From: Chloroflexota bacterium
Lineage (GTDB): Bacteria > Chloroflexota > Anaerolineae > Anaerolineales > Anaerolineaceae
NCBI GenBank assembly: GCA_029556265.1
Contig: JAKQFH010000003.1
Coordinates: 46,395-110,394, forward strand
Length of the DNA stretch: 64,000 nt
Direction of reading: 5' to 3'
In this document: positions 28,374 through 37,532 of the stretch, in pieces
Layout of the letters: the number at the start of each line of letters is the position of its first letter
Numbering within the stretch: position 1 is the stretch's first letter
The notes under the pieces: model-generated
What the model was told of the DNA's origin: nothing
Databases searched by the model: none
The model's input: the letters and a program-made list of their open reading frames with translations, nothing else
Program-made: the position numbers and the translations under genes

Positions 28374-30641
28374 ATGGAGCAAAATTCCTCAATTCAGGAA
28401 AAACCGAACCGCGAGAACCACATGCCTGTTTACCAAACCGTTGGCGCTTCGCTTCCGCGCGTTGACGCGCTGGAAAAAGTCAGTGGAAAAGCGCGTTATC
28501 CGGGTGATTTTCAATTCCCGGATCAACTCACCATGAAAGTCCTTTTTGCTCACCGGGCGCACGCGATTGTGCGCGCCATTCACGTGGAAGAAGCCTTGGC
28601 AGTGCCGGGCGTGGTGATGATATTAACTGCCAAAGACGTCCCGAACAATGAATATGGACTGGGAAAAATGGATCAGCCGGTTCTGTGTGGTCCGGGTTCA
28701 GCCAAGCCATACGGCGACCGTGTGCGCTTTGAAGGGGATCAGGTGGCGCTGGTTATCGCTGAAAATGAACGCGCCGCGGTCCAGGCGCTTAAAGCTATCC
28801 GGGTTGAGTACGAGGACCTGCCGGTCGTGACCGACGTCATGGAGGCTATGCGGGAAGACGCGGTGCGCGTGCACCCGGAGCTGGAGAGCAATATTTTCCA
28901 ACATAATATTGTTCGCTTTGGCGATGTTGAGGCTGCTTTTTCGCGCTGCGCGGTTATTTGTGAGCGGGAATATCACACCCCTGTTCAGGAACATGCCTTC
29001 ATGCAGCCGGAAGCGGGCGCCGCTTACCTTGATAAGGACGGCGTGATTACGGTCATTGTCGGCGGGCAGTGGACCCATGAAGATCAGGAACAAATCGCGC
29101 ACGCCTTGAATCTCCCGTTAGAGAAGGTGAGGGTTATCTATCCAGCGATTGGCGGAGCGTTTGGCGGGCGGGAAGACATGTCTGTGCAGATTATCCTGGC
29201 GCTGGCAGTCCAAAAGCTGCATGAGGCCGGGATTGATCGCCCGGTCAGGATTGTCTGGAGCAGGGAAGAATCAATAATCGGGCACCACAAGCGGCATTAC
29301 TATTACCTGAAAGCGAAATGGGGCGCGGATTCTGACGGCAAAATTCTGGCGGCGCAATGTGAGATGTATGCTGATGGCGGCGCTTATGTCTATACCTCGC
29401 CCAAGGTATTGGGGAACAGCACCGTGCTTGCCAGCGGCCCATACGATATTCCCAACGTAAGCACAGACGCTTACGCGGTTTACACCAACAATATTCCCGC
29501 GGGAGCCTTCCGCGGTTTCGGCGGTCCGCAGGCGGCATTTATGGCTGAGATGCAGGTGGACGCGCTGGCTGAAGCTTTGAATATGGACCCGGTCGAACTC
29601 CGCATGCGCAACCTCTACAAAGAGGGTTCACTGCAGCCAACGGGGCAAGCCATTCCAAAAGGCGTCACCATCCGCGAAGTGACGCGGGCGTGCGCGTTAG
29701 CAGCCGGCTGGCAGGAAGGACCTGATGGTTGGCAAAGACCCGCGGTCGTGAACAATCCGGAAACAACCGCGCGGACCGGGCTTGGGTTTGCCTGCGGATA
29801 TAAAAATGTTGGCTTTTCGTTTGGGTATCAGGAAAATTGCTCGGCGAAAGTCGTCTTGTTTGGTGACGGGAAGGTGGAAAGAGCGCGGCTGTATCACGCG
29901 GGCGCCGAAGTTGGGCAGGGGGCGCATACCGTGTTCGCGCAGTTCACCGCGGAAGCGCTGGGTATGCCGATTGAAAAGATTGAACTTTGCCTCTCGGATA
30001 CCGCCACCTCCGGGAATTCCGGCAGCGTGTCGGCCTCCCGGATGACCTTTATGGCCGGGAACTCAATTCTCGGAGCCGTCAGAGCAGCCCGCGAACGTTG
30101 GGAAGCCGGCGACCGACCCGCGGTGGGGGAGTTTACCTACCTTGCGCCAAAAACAAGCGCGCTGGACAAGAAAGATGGTCATTGCTACCCAAACTTTACC
30201 TATGGTTATGTCGCCGAAGCGGTGTTGGCTGAGGTGGATACCGTAACCGGTGAGGTCCGCTTGCGAAAAGTGATTTGCGCGGACGATGTTGGAAAGGCAA
30301 TCAACCCATCCATGGTGGAGGGGCAGATTGAGGGTGCCGTTGTGCAGGCGGCTGGATACACCTTAATGGAGAATTTCATCGCGCAAAACGGGATTACCCG
30401 AACCAAAGAACTCTCAACCTATATGATTCCAACCGCCGTCGATATCCCGGACGAGGTGCAAAGCGTCATTCTGGAAATCCCCGACCCCATCGGACCATAC
30501 GGTGCGCGCGGAATGGGCGAGATGCCTTACCTGCCATTTGCCCCAGCGGTCATAAGCGCTGTATATCAGGCAACCGGCGTGCTTTTCAATCGTTTCCCGC
30601 TTACCGCGGAAGCGGTCTTACGCGGCTTGGGTAAATTCTAA
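28374..30641 (+). CDS. Molybdenum hydroxylase Mo-binding subunit
   Basis: A 755-residue molybdopterin-binding large subunit of the xanthine dehydrogenase/aldehyde oxidase family. PRVDALEKVSGKARYPGDF opens the a/b hammerhead domain. Mo-site motifs are GGAFGGREDM, GAFRGFGGPQAAF, EVGQGAHTV and GPYGARGMGEMPYLP with the catalytic Glu. The start is ATG at 28374 with GGAGG upstream; the longer in-frame reading from 28302 lies inside the previous gene. It forms a two-gene enzyme with the fusion subunit before it. Substrate unknown: a purine or N-heterocycle is plausible. Confidence 0.92.
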   Translation: MEQNSSIQEKPNRENHMPVYQTVGASLPRVDALEKVSGKARYPGDFQFPDQLTMKVLFAHRAHAIVRAIHVEEALAVPGVVMILTAKDVPNNEYGLGKMDQPVLCGPGSAKPYGDRVRFEGDQVALVIAENERAAVQALKAIRVEYEDLPVVTDVMEAMREDAVRVHPELESNIFQHNIVRFGDVEAAFSRCAVICEREYHTPVQEHAFMQPEAGAAYLDKDGVITVIVGGQWTHEDQEQIAHALNLPLEKVRVIYPAIGGAFGGREDMSVQIILALAVQKLHEAGIDRPVRIVWSREESIIGHHKRHYYYLKAKWGADSDGKILAAQCEMYADGGAYVYTSPKVLGNSTVLASGPYDIPNVSTDAYAVYTNNIPAGAFRGFGGPQAAFMAEMQVDALAEALNMDPVELRMRNLYKEGSLQPTGQAIPKGVTIREVTRACALAAGWQEGPDGWQRPAVVNNPETTARTGLGFACGYKNVGFSFGYQENCSAKVVLFGDGKVERARLYHAGAEVGQGAHTVFAQFTAEALGMPIEKIELCLSDTATSGNSGSVSASRMTFMAGNSILGAVRAARERWEAGDRPAVGEFTYLAPKTSALDKKDGHCYPNFTYGYVAEAVLAEVDTVTGEVRLRKVICADDVGKAINPSMVEGQIEGAVVQAAGYTLMENFIAQNGITRTKELSTYMIPTAVDIPDEVQSVILEIPDPIGPYGARGMGEMPYLPFAPAVISAVYQATGVLFNRFPLTAEAVLRGLGKF

Positions 30642-30646
30642 CTGTC

Positions 30647-31270
30647 GTGGCGGAGGCGTTGACAAAACCTATTGGATTACCCGCGATTGCCGGGCTTATT
30701 CTCGCGGCGGGTGAATCGAGCCGTTTTGGCGCTCCCAAACAACTTCAGGCTTGGGGGCGCGGAAACTGCCTGGAAGCCTGCATCCGGACTGCCGAAATTG
30801 CCGGGCTGAACCCGATTGTGGTTGTGTTAGGCGACCGTTTCGAGGAAATTCAGGCGCGTACGCGTTTCGGCAGGGCTTTGATCGTACGCAACCTGGAGTG
30901 GGAAAAGGGGCAAAGCACCTCTTTGAGAGCAGGAATCGCGGCCTTGCCCGAGGTTTGCTTCGGGGCTGTTTTTATGTTGGCCGACCAGCCGCAAATTTCG
31001 GTGTCACTCCTCAGCGCTGTTATGGAGTTGGCCTGGCAAAAGGACGCGGTAATCCTTCCGGTCATTGGTGACCGACGGGCGAACCCGGTTTTCTTTCCTA
31101 AAAGGGCTTTTTCGCACCTGATGGAGCTGGAGGGAGACCAGGGCGGGAGGGCGATTTTCGGGGAGTTTCCGGTCGCTCAGCTTCCGTGGCTGGATGAAGA
31201 AATGGCGTTGGATATCGATACGCGCGAGGATTACGACAGGCTGACCAGAATTTTCTTTTCAAAGCCCTGA
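30647..31270 (+). CDS. mocA: MocA-like molybdenum cofactor cytidylyltransferase
   Basis: A 207-residue nucleotidyltransferase of the MocA/YgfJ group, which makes molybdopterin cytosine dinucleotide from CTP and releases pyrophosphate. AGLILAAGESSRFGAPKQL is the nucleotide loop, ADQPQIS the metal Asp segment, and HLMELEGDQGGRAIF and DIDTREDYDRL are typical of MocA. E. coli encodes ygfJ close to ssnA and xdhD, so the context agrees. The GTG start at 30647 lacks a clear ribosome site and is uncertain by a few codons. It ends the Mo/F420 block. Confidence 0.87.
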   Translation: MAEALTKPIGLPAIAGLILAAGESSRFGAPKQLQAWGRGNCLEACIRTAEIAGLNPIVVVLGDRFEEIQARTRFGRALIVRNLEWEKGQSTSLRAGIAALPEVCFGAVFMLADQPQISVSLLSAVMELAWQKDAVILPVIGDRRANPVFFPKRAFSHLMELEGDQGGRAIFGEFPVAQLPWLDEEMALDIDTREDYDRLTRIFFSKP

Positions 31271-31283
31271 AAAAATAATATTG

Positions 31284-31289
31284 TATAAT
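31284..31289 (+). promoter_or_regulatory. -10 box of the glmS promoter
   Basis: TATAAT, 19 bases upstream of the first ribozyme base. Transcription would begin only about 12 bases before the self-cleavage site. No convincing -35 is visible. Confidence 0.6.
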
Positions 31290-31307
31290 CAGGCAGCACC
31301 GGAAACC

Positions 31308-31484
31308 AGCGCCAGGCCTGGCAAATGTCAGGTGACGAGGTCGGGGGTTCCTTTCCGCGAGGAAAGGTTAACCAATTTTCATTGGGAAAATCGAAGGATC
31401 GGCGGATGCCCCCCGGATGAGCTCTCATCCGATTTCCTGTGTTGGAACAATAATGCGACGCTCACGCCCGGCGCTTGAGCGTCT
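31308..31484 (+). ncRNA. glmS ribozyme (GlcN6P-activated self-cleaving riboswitch)
   Basis: The 5' UTR of glmS contains the core of the glmS catalytic RNA in the right order: AGCGCC at 31308 (cleavage expected between A31308 and G31309), GACGAGG at 31334-31340, the hairpin CTTTCC-gcga-GGAAAG, TCGA, then TCGGCGGATG with CCCCGG just after (31399-31415). A distal hairpin GACGCTC/GAGCGTC (31458-31484) follows. When glucosamine-6-phosphate builds up, the RNA cleaves itself and the glmS message is degraded. The 3' boundary is approximate. Confidence 0.92.
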
Positions 31485-31508
31485 CCGATACTGGAAGGAG
31501 TGCTATAG

Positions 31509-33350
31509 ATGTGCGGAATTGTGGCTTACATCGGCGAGCAGAATGCCACGCCAATAATTGTCAACGGATTAAAAAAGCTTGAATACCGCGGGTATGATTC
31601 TGCCGGCGTGGCAGTGCTGCAGGATAATCGGATTGAGGTGCGGCGGGACGCGGGCAAAATTGCCCGGCTTGAAGCTTTAATCGCGGCGCAGCCTGTGCGG
31701 GGAATGGTTGGTATTGGGCACACCCGGTGGGCAACCCACGGTGCCCCGAACCAACAAAACGCCCATCCTCATTTGAGTTCAAATGGTGAGATTGTCATCG
31801 TTCATAATGGGATTGTGGAGAACTACCTCAGCTTACGGGATGAACTGCTGGCTGAAGGCGCGGTGTTCCACTCTGAAACTGATACCGAAACCATTGTCTA
31901 TTTGATTGAACGGTATTACGCGGTTAGTCAGAACCTCTCTAAAGCAGTCCAGCTGACAATGAAACGGGTGAAGGGCGCGCATGGCTTGGTGGTTATGTCC
32001 TCCAGAGAGCCGGACAGACTGGTGACGGCGCGGCTTGGCAACGCCGGTGGGGTTGCCATCGGCAGAGGCGCTGGCGAGATGTTCATCGCCAGTGATTTAC
32101 CCGCGATTGTTGAGCATACGCGCGAGATAACCTTTTTGGAAAGCGGTCAGTTGGCGGTTGTGAGCCGCGCGGGGTTTGAAGTCCAGACGCTTGACGGCGC
32201 GAAAATCCAGCCAAAAACCCAACATATCCCATGGGACCCGGTATCAGCGGAAAAGGGCAGCTACCGGCACTTTATGCAGAAAGAAATTCATGAGCAGGTG
32301 CGTTCACTATCCGATACCATGATTGGGCGTATTGATTTTGATGATTACCGCGTGGTACTGCCGGATTTGAATTTGAGCAGCGAGCGGGCAAAACAATTCC
32401 GGCGCATTTTTATTACCGCTTGCGGGACGGCGCTGCATGCCGGCATGGTTGGAAAGACGATCATTGAGCACCTGACCCGGATTCCCGTCGAGGTAATGGT
32501 GGCTTCGGAATTTCGGTATATCGATCCAATCGTTGACGCAAATACGGTGGTATTGGCGATCAGCCAATCCGGAGAGACAGCCGACACGCTGGCAGCTATG
32601 GAAGAGGGTCGAAGAAAAGGCGCAACGCTCTGGAGTATCGTCAATGCCATCGGCTCACAAGCCATGCGCAGCGCTGACGGCACCATCGCCATGCAGGTAG
32701 GCCCCGAAATTGGGGTGGCATCCACGAAAGCGTTCACCGCGCCAATCGTGGATTTATATATGTTGGCGGTATACCTTGCCGATTTGCGCGGCAGCATCAC
32801 CGCGGAGAAACGCATTGACTTGATCCGCGATTTGCTTAAAGTGCCAACGCTGGCCAGTAAAACCCTCGAACACGAAGGTGAGGTGGAACGAGCCGCGGCG
32901 AGATATAAAGACATTCGCAGCATGTTGTATTTGGGGCGGGGAATCAACATGCCGATTGCCTACGAAGGCGCTTTAAAATTAAAGGAGATTTCGTATATCC
33001 ACGCGGAAGGCTACCCGGCTGGTGAAATGAAGCACGGACCGATTGCTTTGGTGGATAAGGACCTGCCGGTTTTGGTAATTGCGCCGAAGGATGCCTGGTA
33101 CGAAAAGATGATCAGCCAGATAGAACAGGCCAAGGCCCGCGGTGGTCAGGTAATCGCGGTTGCTACAGCTGGCGACACGCTCATTCCTGACCTGGTGGAT
33201 GAGGTTTTGTGGGTGCCCGAAGCGCCCTGGTTGATAAGCCCGATTCTTACGACGATTCCTCTGCAGTTGTTCGCTTACCACATCGCCACGCAGCTCGGGT
33301 TGGATGTGGATCAGCCGCGCAACCTGGCAAAATCGGTTACTGTTGAGTAA
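31509..33350 (+). CDS. glmS: Glutamine-fructose-6-phosphate aminotransferase (isomerizing)
   Basis: A 613-residue GlmS making glucosamine-6-phosphate for peptidoglycan and amino sugars. Cys2 (MCGIVAYIG) is the glutaminase nucleophile; GHTRWATHG and HNGIVENY complete the N-terminal Ntn domain. Two SIS domains follow (ACGTALHAGMVGK; SQSGETADT; LGRGINMPIAYEGALKLKE), and the C-terminus PRNLAKSVTVE is the family's closing motif. AAGGAG precedes the ATG. Expression should be feedback-controlled by the ribozyme in its leader. Confidence 0.97.
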   Translation: MCGIVAYIGEQNATPIIVNGLKKLEYRGYDSAGVAVLQDNRIEVRRDAGKIARLEALIAAQPVRGMVGIGHTRWATHGAPNQQNAHPHLSSNGEIVIVHNGIVENYLSLRDELLAEGAVFHSETDTETIVYLIERYYAVSQNLSKAVQLTMKRVKGAHGLVVMSSREPDRLVTARLGNAGGVAIGRGAGEMFIASDLPAIVEHTREITFLESGQLAVVSRAGFEVQTLDGAKIQPKTQHIPWDPVSAEKGSYRHFMQKEIHEQVRSLSDTMIGRIDFDDYRVVLPDLNLSSERAKQFRRIFITACGTALHAGMVGKTIIEHLTRIPVEVMVASEFRYIDPIVDANTVVLAISQSGETADTLAAMEEGRRKGATLWSIVNAIGSQAMRSADGTIAMQVGPEIGVASTKAFTAPIVDLYMLAVYLADLRGSITAEKRIDLIRDLLKVPTLASKTLEHEGEVERAAARYKDIRSMLYLGRGINMPIAYEGALKLKEISYIHAEGYPAGEMKHGPIALVDKDLPVLVIAPKDAWYEKMISQIEQAKARGGQVIAVATAGDTLIPDLVDEVLWVPEAPWLISPILTTIPLQLFAYHIATQLGLDVDQPRNLAKSVTVE

Positions 33351-33414
33351 GGTCTTACGCAAAATTTTTTTTGCAGAAATTTGAAGTAAACTATTGAAAA
33401 AACAGGAGAACACT

Positions 33415-34458
33415 TTGATTACCAAAGAACAAGTTTTAAGTGCTTTATCTGTCGTTATTGACCCCGACTTGCAGAAGGACCTTGTTAGTCTGGGGATGAT
33501 TGAAGACATAAAAATTGAGGGCTCAAAAGTGAGCTTCACGCTGGTCTTAACCACACCTGCTTGCCCGCTGCGCGCTCAATTAGAACGGGATGCCCGCCGG
33601 GCTGTCCAGGTGATGACCGGCGCGCAAGAAGTGGAAATCCACACAACCTCCAGGGTGCATAACCCAAAGAAAGTGGATATTTCTGGCAACGAATTCAAGC
33701 ATGTTATCGCAATTGGTTCGGGCAAGGGCGGCGTTGGCAAGAGTACAGTAGCTGCAAACATCGCCATCGGATTGGCACAGGACGGAGCCTCAGTCGGCTT
33801 GTTGGATGCCGATATTTACGGACCGAACATTCCCCGGATGCTCGGAATTACTGGAACGCCCCAGGCTGAGGATGGAGCCAAGGTGAAACCATTGGTTGCT
33901 CACGGCGTGCAGGTCGTTTCCATCGGCTTTTTCGTCGCGGATGGTCAACCCCTGATTTGGCGGGGACCCATGCTTCACTCGGCAGTTCAGCAGTTCCTGA
34001 CTGATTTTGATTGGGGCAGCCTGGACTATCTTATCGTGGACCTTCCACCTGGAACAGGGGATGTCCAGCTCTCACTTTCGCAAACGCTTCCGATTAGCGG
34101 GGCGGTTGTTGTCACCACGCCGCAGGCAGTCTCAACGGATGACGCCTTCCGCGCGATTTCGATGTTCGACAAGCTCGAAATTCCTATGCTTGGAATCGTT
34201 GAAAATATGGCTTATTTGCGGCTTCCGGACGGAAGTCAGATGCCCGTTTTTGGCGCGGGCGGAGGTCAGCGTCTGGAAGACCTGACCGGCGTCCCGCTGT
34301 TGGGCAGCATTCCGCTCGAACCGGAAGTGGGAATTGACGGCGACCGGGGCACCCCGGCTGTTCTTGCCAGCCCTGATAACCCGGCCTCTGAAGCAATCAG
34401 AGCCATCGCGAGGAATCTGGCTGCGCAGAGCAGCAAACAAGCTCACGAGGCGGAATAA
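33415..34458 (+). CDS. Mrp/ApbC-type Fe-S cluster carrier ATPase
   Basis: A 347-residue P-loop ATPase of the Mrp/NBP35 family, which carries Fe-S clusters to apoproteins. An N-terminal MIP18/DUF59 domain (VIDPDLQKDLVSLGMIEDI) precedes the ATPase domain with SGKGGVGKSTVAANIA, DADIYGPNIPRMLG and DLPPGTGDVQLSL. The CxxC found in many Mrp proteins is absent. The likely start is TTG at 33415, with AGGAG 6 bases upstream; an earlier TTG at 33394 is possible. Followed after 13 bases by the Fe-S protein gene ricT. Confidence 0.9.
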   Translation: MITKEQVLSALSVVIDPDLQKDLVSLGMIEDIKIEGSKVSFTLVLTTPACPLRAQLERDARRAVQVMTGAQEVEIHTTSRVHNPKKVDISGNEFKHVIAIGSGKGGVGKSTVAANIAIGLAQDGASVGLLDADIYGPNIPRMLGITGTPQAEDGAKVKPLVAHGVQVVSIGFFVADGQPLIWRGPMLHSAVQQFLTDFDWGSLDYLIVDLPPGTGDVQLSLSQTLPISGAVVVTTPQAVSTDDAFRAISMFDKLEIPMLGIVENMAYLRLPDGSQMPVFGAGGGQRLEDLTGVPLLGSIPLEPEVGIDGDRGTPAVLASPDNPASEAIRAIARNLAAQSSKQAHEAE

Positions 34459-34471
34459 CTCGACAGCACTC

Positions 34472-35614
34472 ATGACTGAACAGAGCATCATTGGCGTTCA
34501 ATTGTCTCCTGTCGGAAAGATTTATCACTTTTCGGTCCCGGAAGGCATCCACATCAAACAGGAAGACTGGGTGTTGGTTAACACCGCGCGCGGCAGGCAG
34601 CTTGGGAGAGTGCTCGTAACTTCAATTGAACACCCCCACAACGCGGATGAGATTCAGCCAATTGAAAGAATCGCGACCGAACAGGATTTGGAAGTCAAAG
34701 AAAAGAACGCCGAAAAAGAGAAAGCTGCGCTAGAAAAGGCGCGGGAATACCTGAAAGGCCCGCGCTTTGAAGCTGTAAAAGCATTTGCTGCAGAATACTC
34801 CTTTGACGGCAATCGGCTGACTTTTTATCTGAACTACGAACCTGATGCTGGCTTTGACCTGCGCGCTTTCCTGAGGGATATTTCGCGTTCGTTCCGGGAT
34901 GTGCGCCTGGAGGTAAGACAGGTCGGGCCGCGGGATATGGCTAAGGCGCTCTCTGGCCTTGGCGCTTGTGGGATTGAGAAGCGCTGCTGTTCCAGATTTC
35001 TGACAGAATTCAGCTCCATATCCATCAAGATGGCAAAGTCACAGGACATTTCGCTTACCCCGGAAGAAATTACCGGGATGTGCGGACGACTGCGCTGCTG
35101 CCTGAATTATGAATATGAGACTTACGAAGAGGCCCGCAAGAACCTGCCCAAACGCAAGAAAATGGTGCAGACACCCATGGGTGAGGGTAAGGTTATCCAG
35201 GTGCTTCCGCTGAGCGATTCGGTTGTTGTTGAACTCCCCGAAGGTGGACCGCGGCAATTTACCTTGGAGGAATTACAGACCGGGAAATTGGCAGAGAAAA
35301 CAAGCGCCCCTGTTGAGAGCCCACCTATGCCTGAGGAAATCAAAGGCGAAGTAGAAATACTTTCTTACGGGGGTAAGCCGGCCCCAGGAAGCGGCAGCAA
35401 AACCGGTCGTGAATACGGCAGCAGGCGCGGGAAACCAGACCGCAGGGCAGAACAACGCGGCAATCAAGCGGGAAACCGACCGGATACCCCACGCTCCGCC
35501 AAGCCGCCCCAGCAGCAGACGCGTCCACAGCAGCCAAAAGAACCCCCCGCTACTGGCAAACCGCCGGAATCGGGGGTGTCTAACGTCCCACACCGCAAAA
35601 AACGCCGGAGATAA
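34472..35614 (+). CDS. PSP1/RicT-like iron-sulfur protein
   Basis: A 380-residue PSP1-domain protein of the YaaT/RicT family. In Bacillus, RicT joins RicA and RicF to bind [4Fe-4S] clusters and affect RNA processing by RNase Y. The Cys-rich segments CGIEKRCCSRFL and MCGRLRCCLNYEYETYEEA are present. The C-terminal 100 residues (about 280-380) are basic, Gly/Pro/Gln/Arg-rich and probably disordered, a likely RNA-binding tail. The start is ATG 34472; in-frame codons upstream lie inside mrp. Neighbouring Mrp may supply the cluster. Confidence 0.87.
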   Translation: MTEQSIIGVQLSPVGKIYHFSVPEGIHIKQEDWVLVNTARGRQLGRVLVTSIEHPHNADEIQPIERIATEQDLEVKEKNAEKEKAALEKAREYLKGPRFEAVKAFAAEYSFDGNRLTFYLNYEPDAGFDLRAFLRDISRSFRDVRLEVRQVGPRDMAKALSGLGACGIEKRCCSRFLTEFSSISIKMAKSQDISLTPEEITGMCGRLRCCLNYEYETYEEARKNLPKRKKMVQTPMGEGKVIQVLPLSDSVVVELPEGGPRQFTLEELQTGKLAEKTSAPVESPPMPEEIKGEVEILSYGGKPAPGSGSKTGREYGSRRGKPDRRAEQRGNQAGNRPDTPRSAKPPQQQTRPQQPKEPPATGKPPESGVSNVPHRKKRRR

Positions 35615-35616
35615 GC

Positions 35617-36336
35617 ATGGAACAGGCTGATAATTGGGCAGCCGGCACCACCATTCTTGTGGTGTTGGCGCATCCGGACGATCCGGAGTTCTTCCTCGGC
35701 GGTACCATCGCGCGGTGGACTTCGGCGGGTTTCACGGTGAAATATGGATTGCTGACCAAAGGGGAACGTGGAATCAGCCCTGAATTCCCAGACAGCCAGG
35801 AACTGGCGCGCGTTCGGGAGGTTGAGCAGACCGAAGCCGCGCGCGTATTGGGGGTTCACGAGCTTTACTTTTTGGATTATCCGGATGGTTACCTCGTCCC
35901 TGACCTGGACATCAGACGCGAAGTCACACGATTAATTCGAAAAGCCAAGCCGGACATTGTCGTATCTTGCGACCCCCAAAACTACTTTGTTCACGAGACC
36001 TACCTGAACCATCCGGACCACCGGGCGGCGGGTCAGCTTGTCGTGGATGCCGTATTTCCGGCGGTCAGCAACCCGAGCTTCTTTCCTGAACTGACTGAAG
36101 AAGGCTATCCTGCGGTTAAAGTATCAGAGCTTTGGCTCAGTTTGCCCGCGCAGGCGAATGTGGTGCTGGACGTCAGCGAGTATTGGCAGCAGCGGGCCCA
36201 GGCTTTACTTCAGCATAAAAGCCAGATTGGAGACCCAGAGCGCTTCCTCGCTCATCTGGAAGAGCGCCGACTGGATAACAGCGGACCTGATGACCGATAT
36301 GTTGAACGCTTCCGCAGAATCATTTTCAGGAAATAA
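35617..36336 (+). CDS. PIG-L/LmbE-family deacetylase
   Basis: A 239-residue zinc-dependent N-deacetylase fold protein. LVVLAHPDDPEFFLGGT contains the AHPDD zinc/catalytic motif, and HPDHRAAGQL supplies the third zinc ligand. Relatives act on N-acetylglucosamine conjugates such as mycothiol or bacillithiol precursors; the substrate here is unknown. It begins 2 bases after the ricT stop and ends 2 bases before the M20 peptidase gene. Confidence 0.88.
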   Translation: MEQADNWAAGTTILVVLAHPDDPEFFLGGTIARWTSAGFTVKYGLLTKGERGISPEFPDSQELARVREVEQTEAARVLGVHELYFLDYPDGYLVPDLDIRREVTRLIRKAKPDIVVSCDPQNYFVHETYLNHPDHRAAGQLVVDAVFPAVSNPSFFPELTEEGYPAVKVSELWLSLPAQANVVLDVSEYWQQRAQALLQHKSQIGDPERFLAHLEERRLDNSGPDDRYVERFRRIIFRK

Positions 36337-36338
36337 AC

Positions 36339-37532
36339 ATGGATTTCCTGGCTGAGGCTAATAAACTGCTTCCCGAAATGATTGCCTTGCGGCGAAAGCT
36401 GCATCAGCACCCCGAATTGGCGTTTGCTGAATACCAAACTGCCAACCTGGCGGCCGAAATGCTGAACTCCAGCGGTTATGAGGTTGTTGAAGGAATTGGC
36501 GGCACAGGAGTGGTTGGGTATTTAGACGGAGCCAAAGCCAACCCGCTGATTATGCTTCGGTTCGACATGGACGCCCTGCCTATTCAGGATGCAACCAGAG
36601 CAAAATACGCCTCCCGAAACCCCGGGGTAATGCACGCCTGCGGGCATGACGCGCATACCGCCATCGGTATCTACACGGCGCGCCTGCTGGCAAGCTGCCG
36701 CGATGAAATTGACGCTTCGTTTTTGCTGGTTTTCCAACCAGCCGAAGAAATCGGGCAGGGCGCAGTCGCGATGTTGAAAGACCGCCTGTTTGAGCGCTGG
36801 AAACCAGATTACGCCTTGGGCGTGCACGTCTGGAACGGCCTGCCCAGCGGCAGCTTTGTGATCAGGACGGGCGAACTGATGGCAGGCAGCGGCATGTTCG
36901 AACTGACGATTACCGGCAAGGGCGGGCACGCGGCGCTGCCGCACCTGGCAATTGACCCGATCGCGGCCGCAGCCCGGGTTGTTTGCGCGCTGCAATCCAT
37001 CCCGGCGCAAATGATAGACCCGCTGGAACCCGCGGTGCTGGGGGTAACCACCTTCCATGCCGGCAGCGTCAGCAATATTATCTCGGAACAAGCCGTTTTA
37101 CAGGGAACCATTCGATTTTTCAGCCCGCACATGTGGGAGCTTTTGACCGGGCGGCTTGCTCGGGTTGTCCATGAGACCGCCAGCGCGGCTGGGTGTGAGG
37201 CAGCCATCAAACTGCTTAAAAGCACACCGCCGCTGGTGAATGATGGTTTTGTCGCGGATGCCGCGCGGCGCGCTTTGCTGAGGCTGTTTCCCGACGCGAA
37301 TTTACTGAGTGATTATCGCACCATGGGTTCTGAAGACATGGCGTATTTCCTTGAACAAGTGTCGGGAGCCTTTATCCTGGTCGGCTCTGGCGGCACGGCG
37401 GAGCACCCGGGTTACCCGCACCATCACCCGCGTTTTGATATTGACGAGAATGTGCTCGCCAGCGCCAGCGCGCTGCTTCTGGAAACCGTTTCTGAATTGG
37501 CTTTGCATGAAATCCCGGAAAAGGACCGGTGA
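36339..37532 (+). CDS. M20-family amidohydrolase (N-acyl amino acid hydrolase-like)
   Basis: A 397-residue metallopeptidase of the M20D group that includes hippurate and N-acetyl-L-amino acid amidohydrolases. RRKLHQHPELAFAEY opens the catalytic domain; HACGHDAHTA and QPAEEIGQGA hold metal ligands and the catalytic Glu. The dimerisation lid lies at about 180-295. MGSEDMAYFLEQVSGAF and HHPRFDIDE near the end provide the last ligand. Cytoplasmic, no signal peptide. Its stop overlaps the next gene's start (TGATG). Confidence 0.9.
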   Translation: MDFLAEANKLLPEMIALRRKLHQHPELAFAEYQTANLAAEMLNSSGYEVVEGIGGTGVVGYLDGAKANPLIMLRFDMDALPIQDATRAKYASRNPGVMHACGHDAHTAIGIYTARLLASCRDEIDASFLLVFQPAEEIGQGAVAMLKDRLFERWKPDYALGVHVWNGLPSGSFVIRTGELMAGSGMFELTITGKGGHAALPHLAIDPIAAAARVVCALQSIPAQMIDPLEPAVLGVTTFHAGSVSNIISEQAVLQGTIRFFSPHMWELLTGRLARVVHETASAAGCEAAIKLLKSTPPLVNDGFVADAARRALLRLFPDANLLSDYRTMGSEDMAYFLEQVSGAFILVGSGGTAEHPGYPHHHPRFDIDENVLASASALLLETVSELALHEIPEKDR

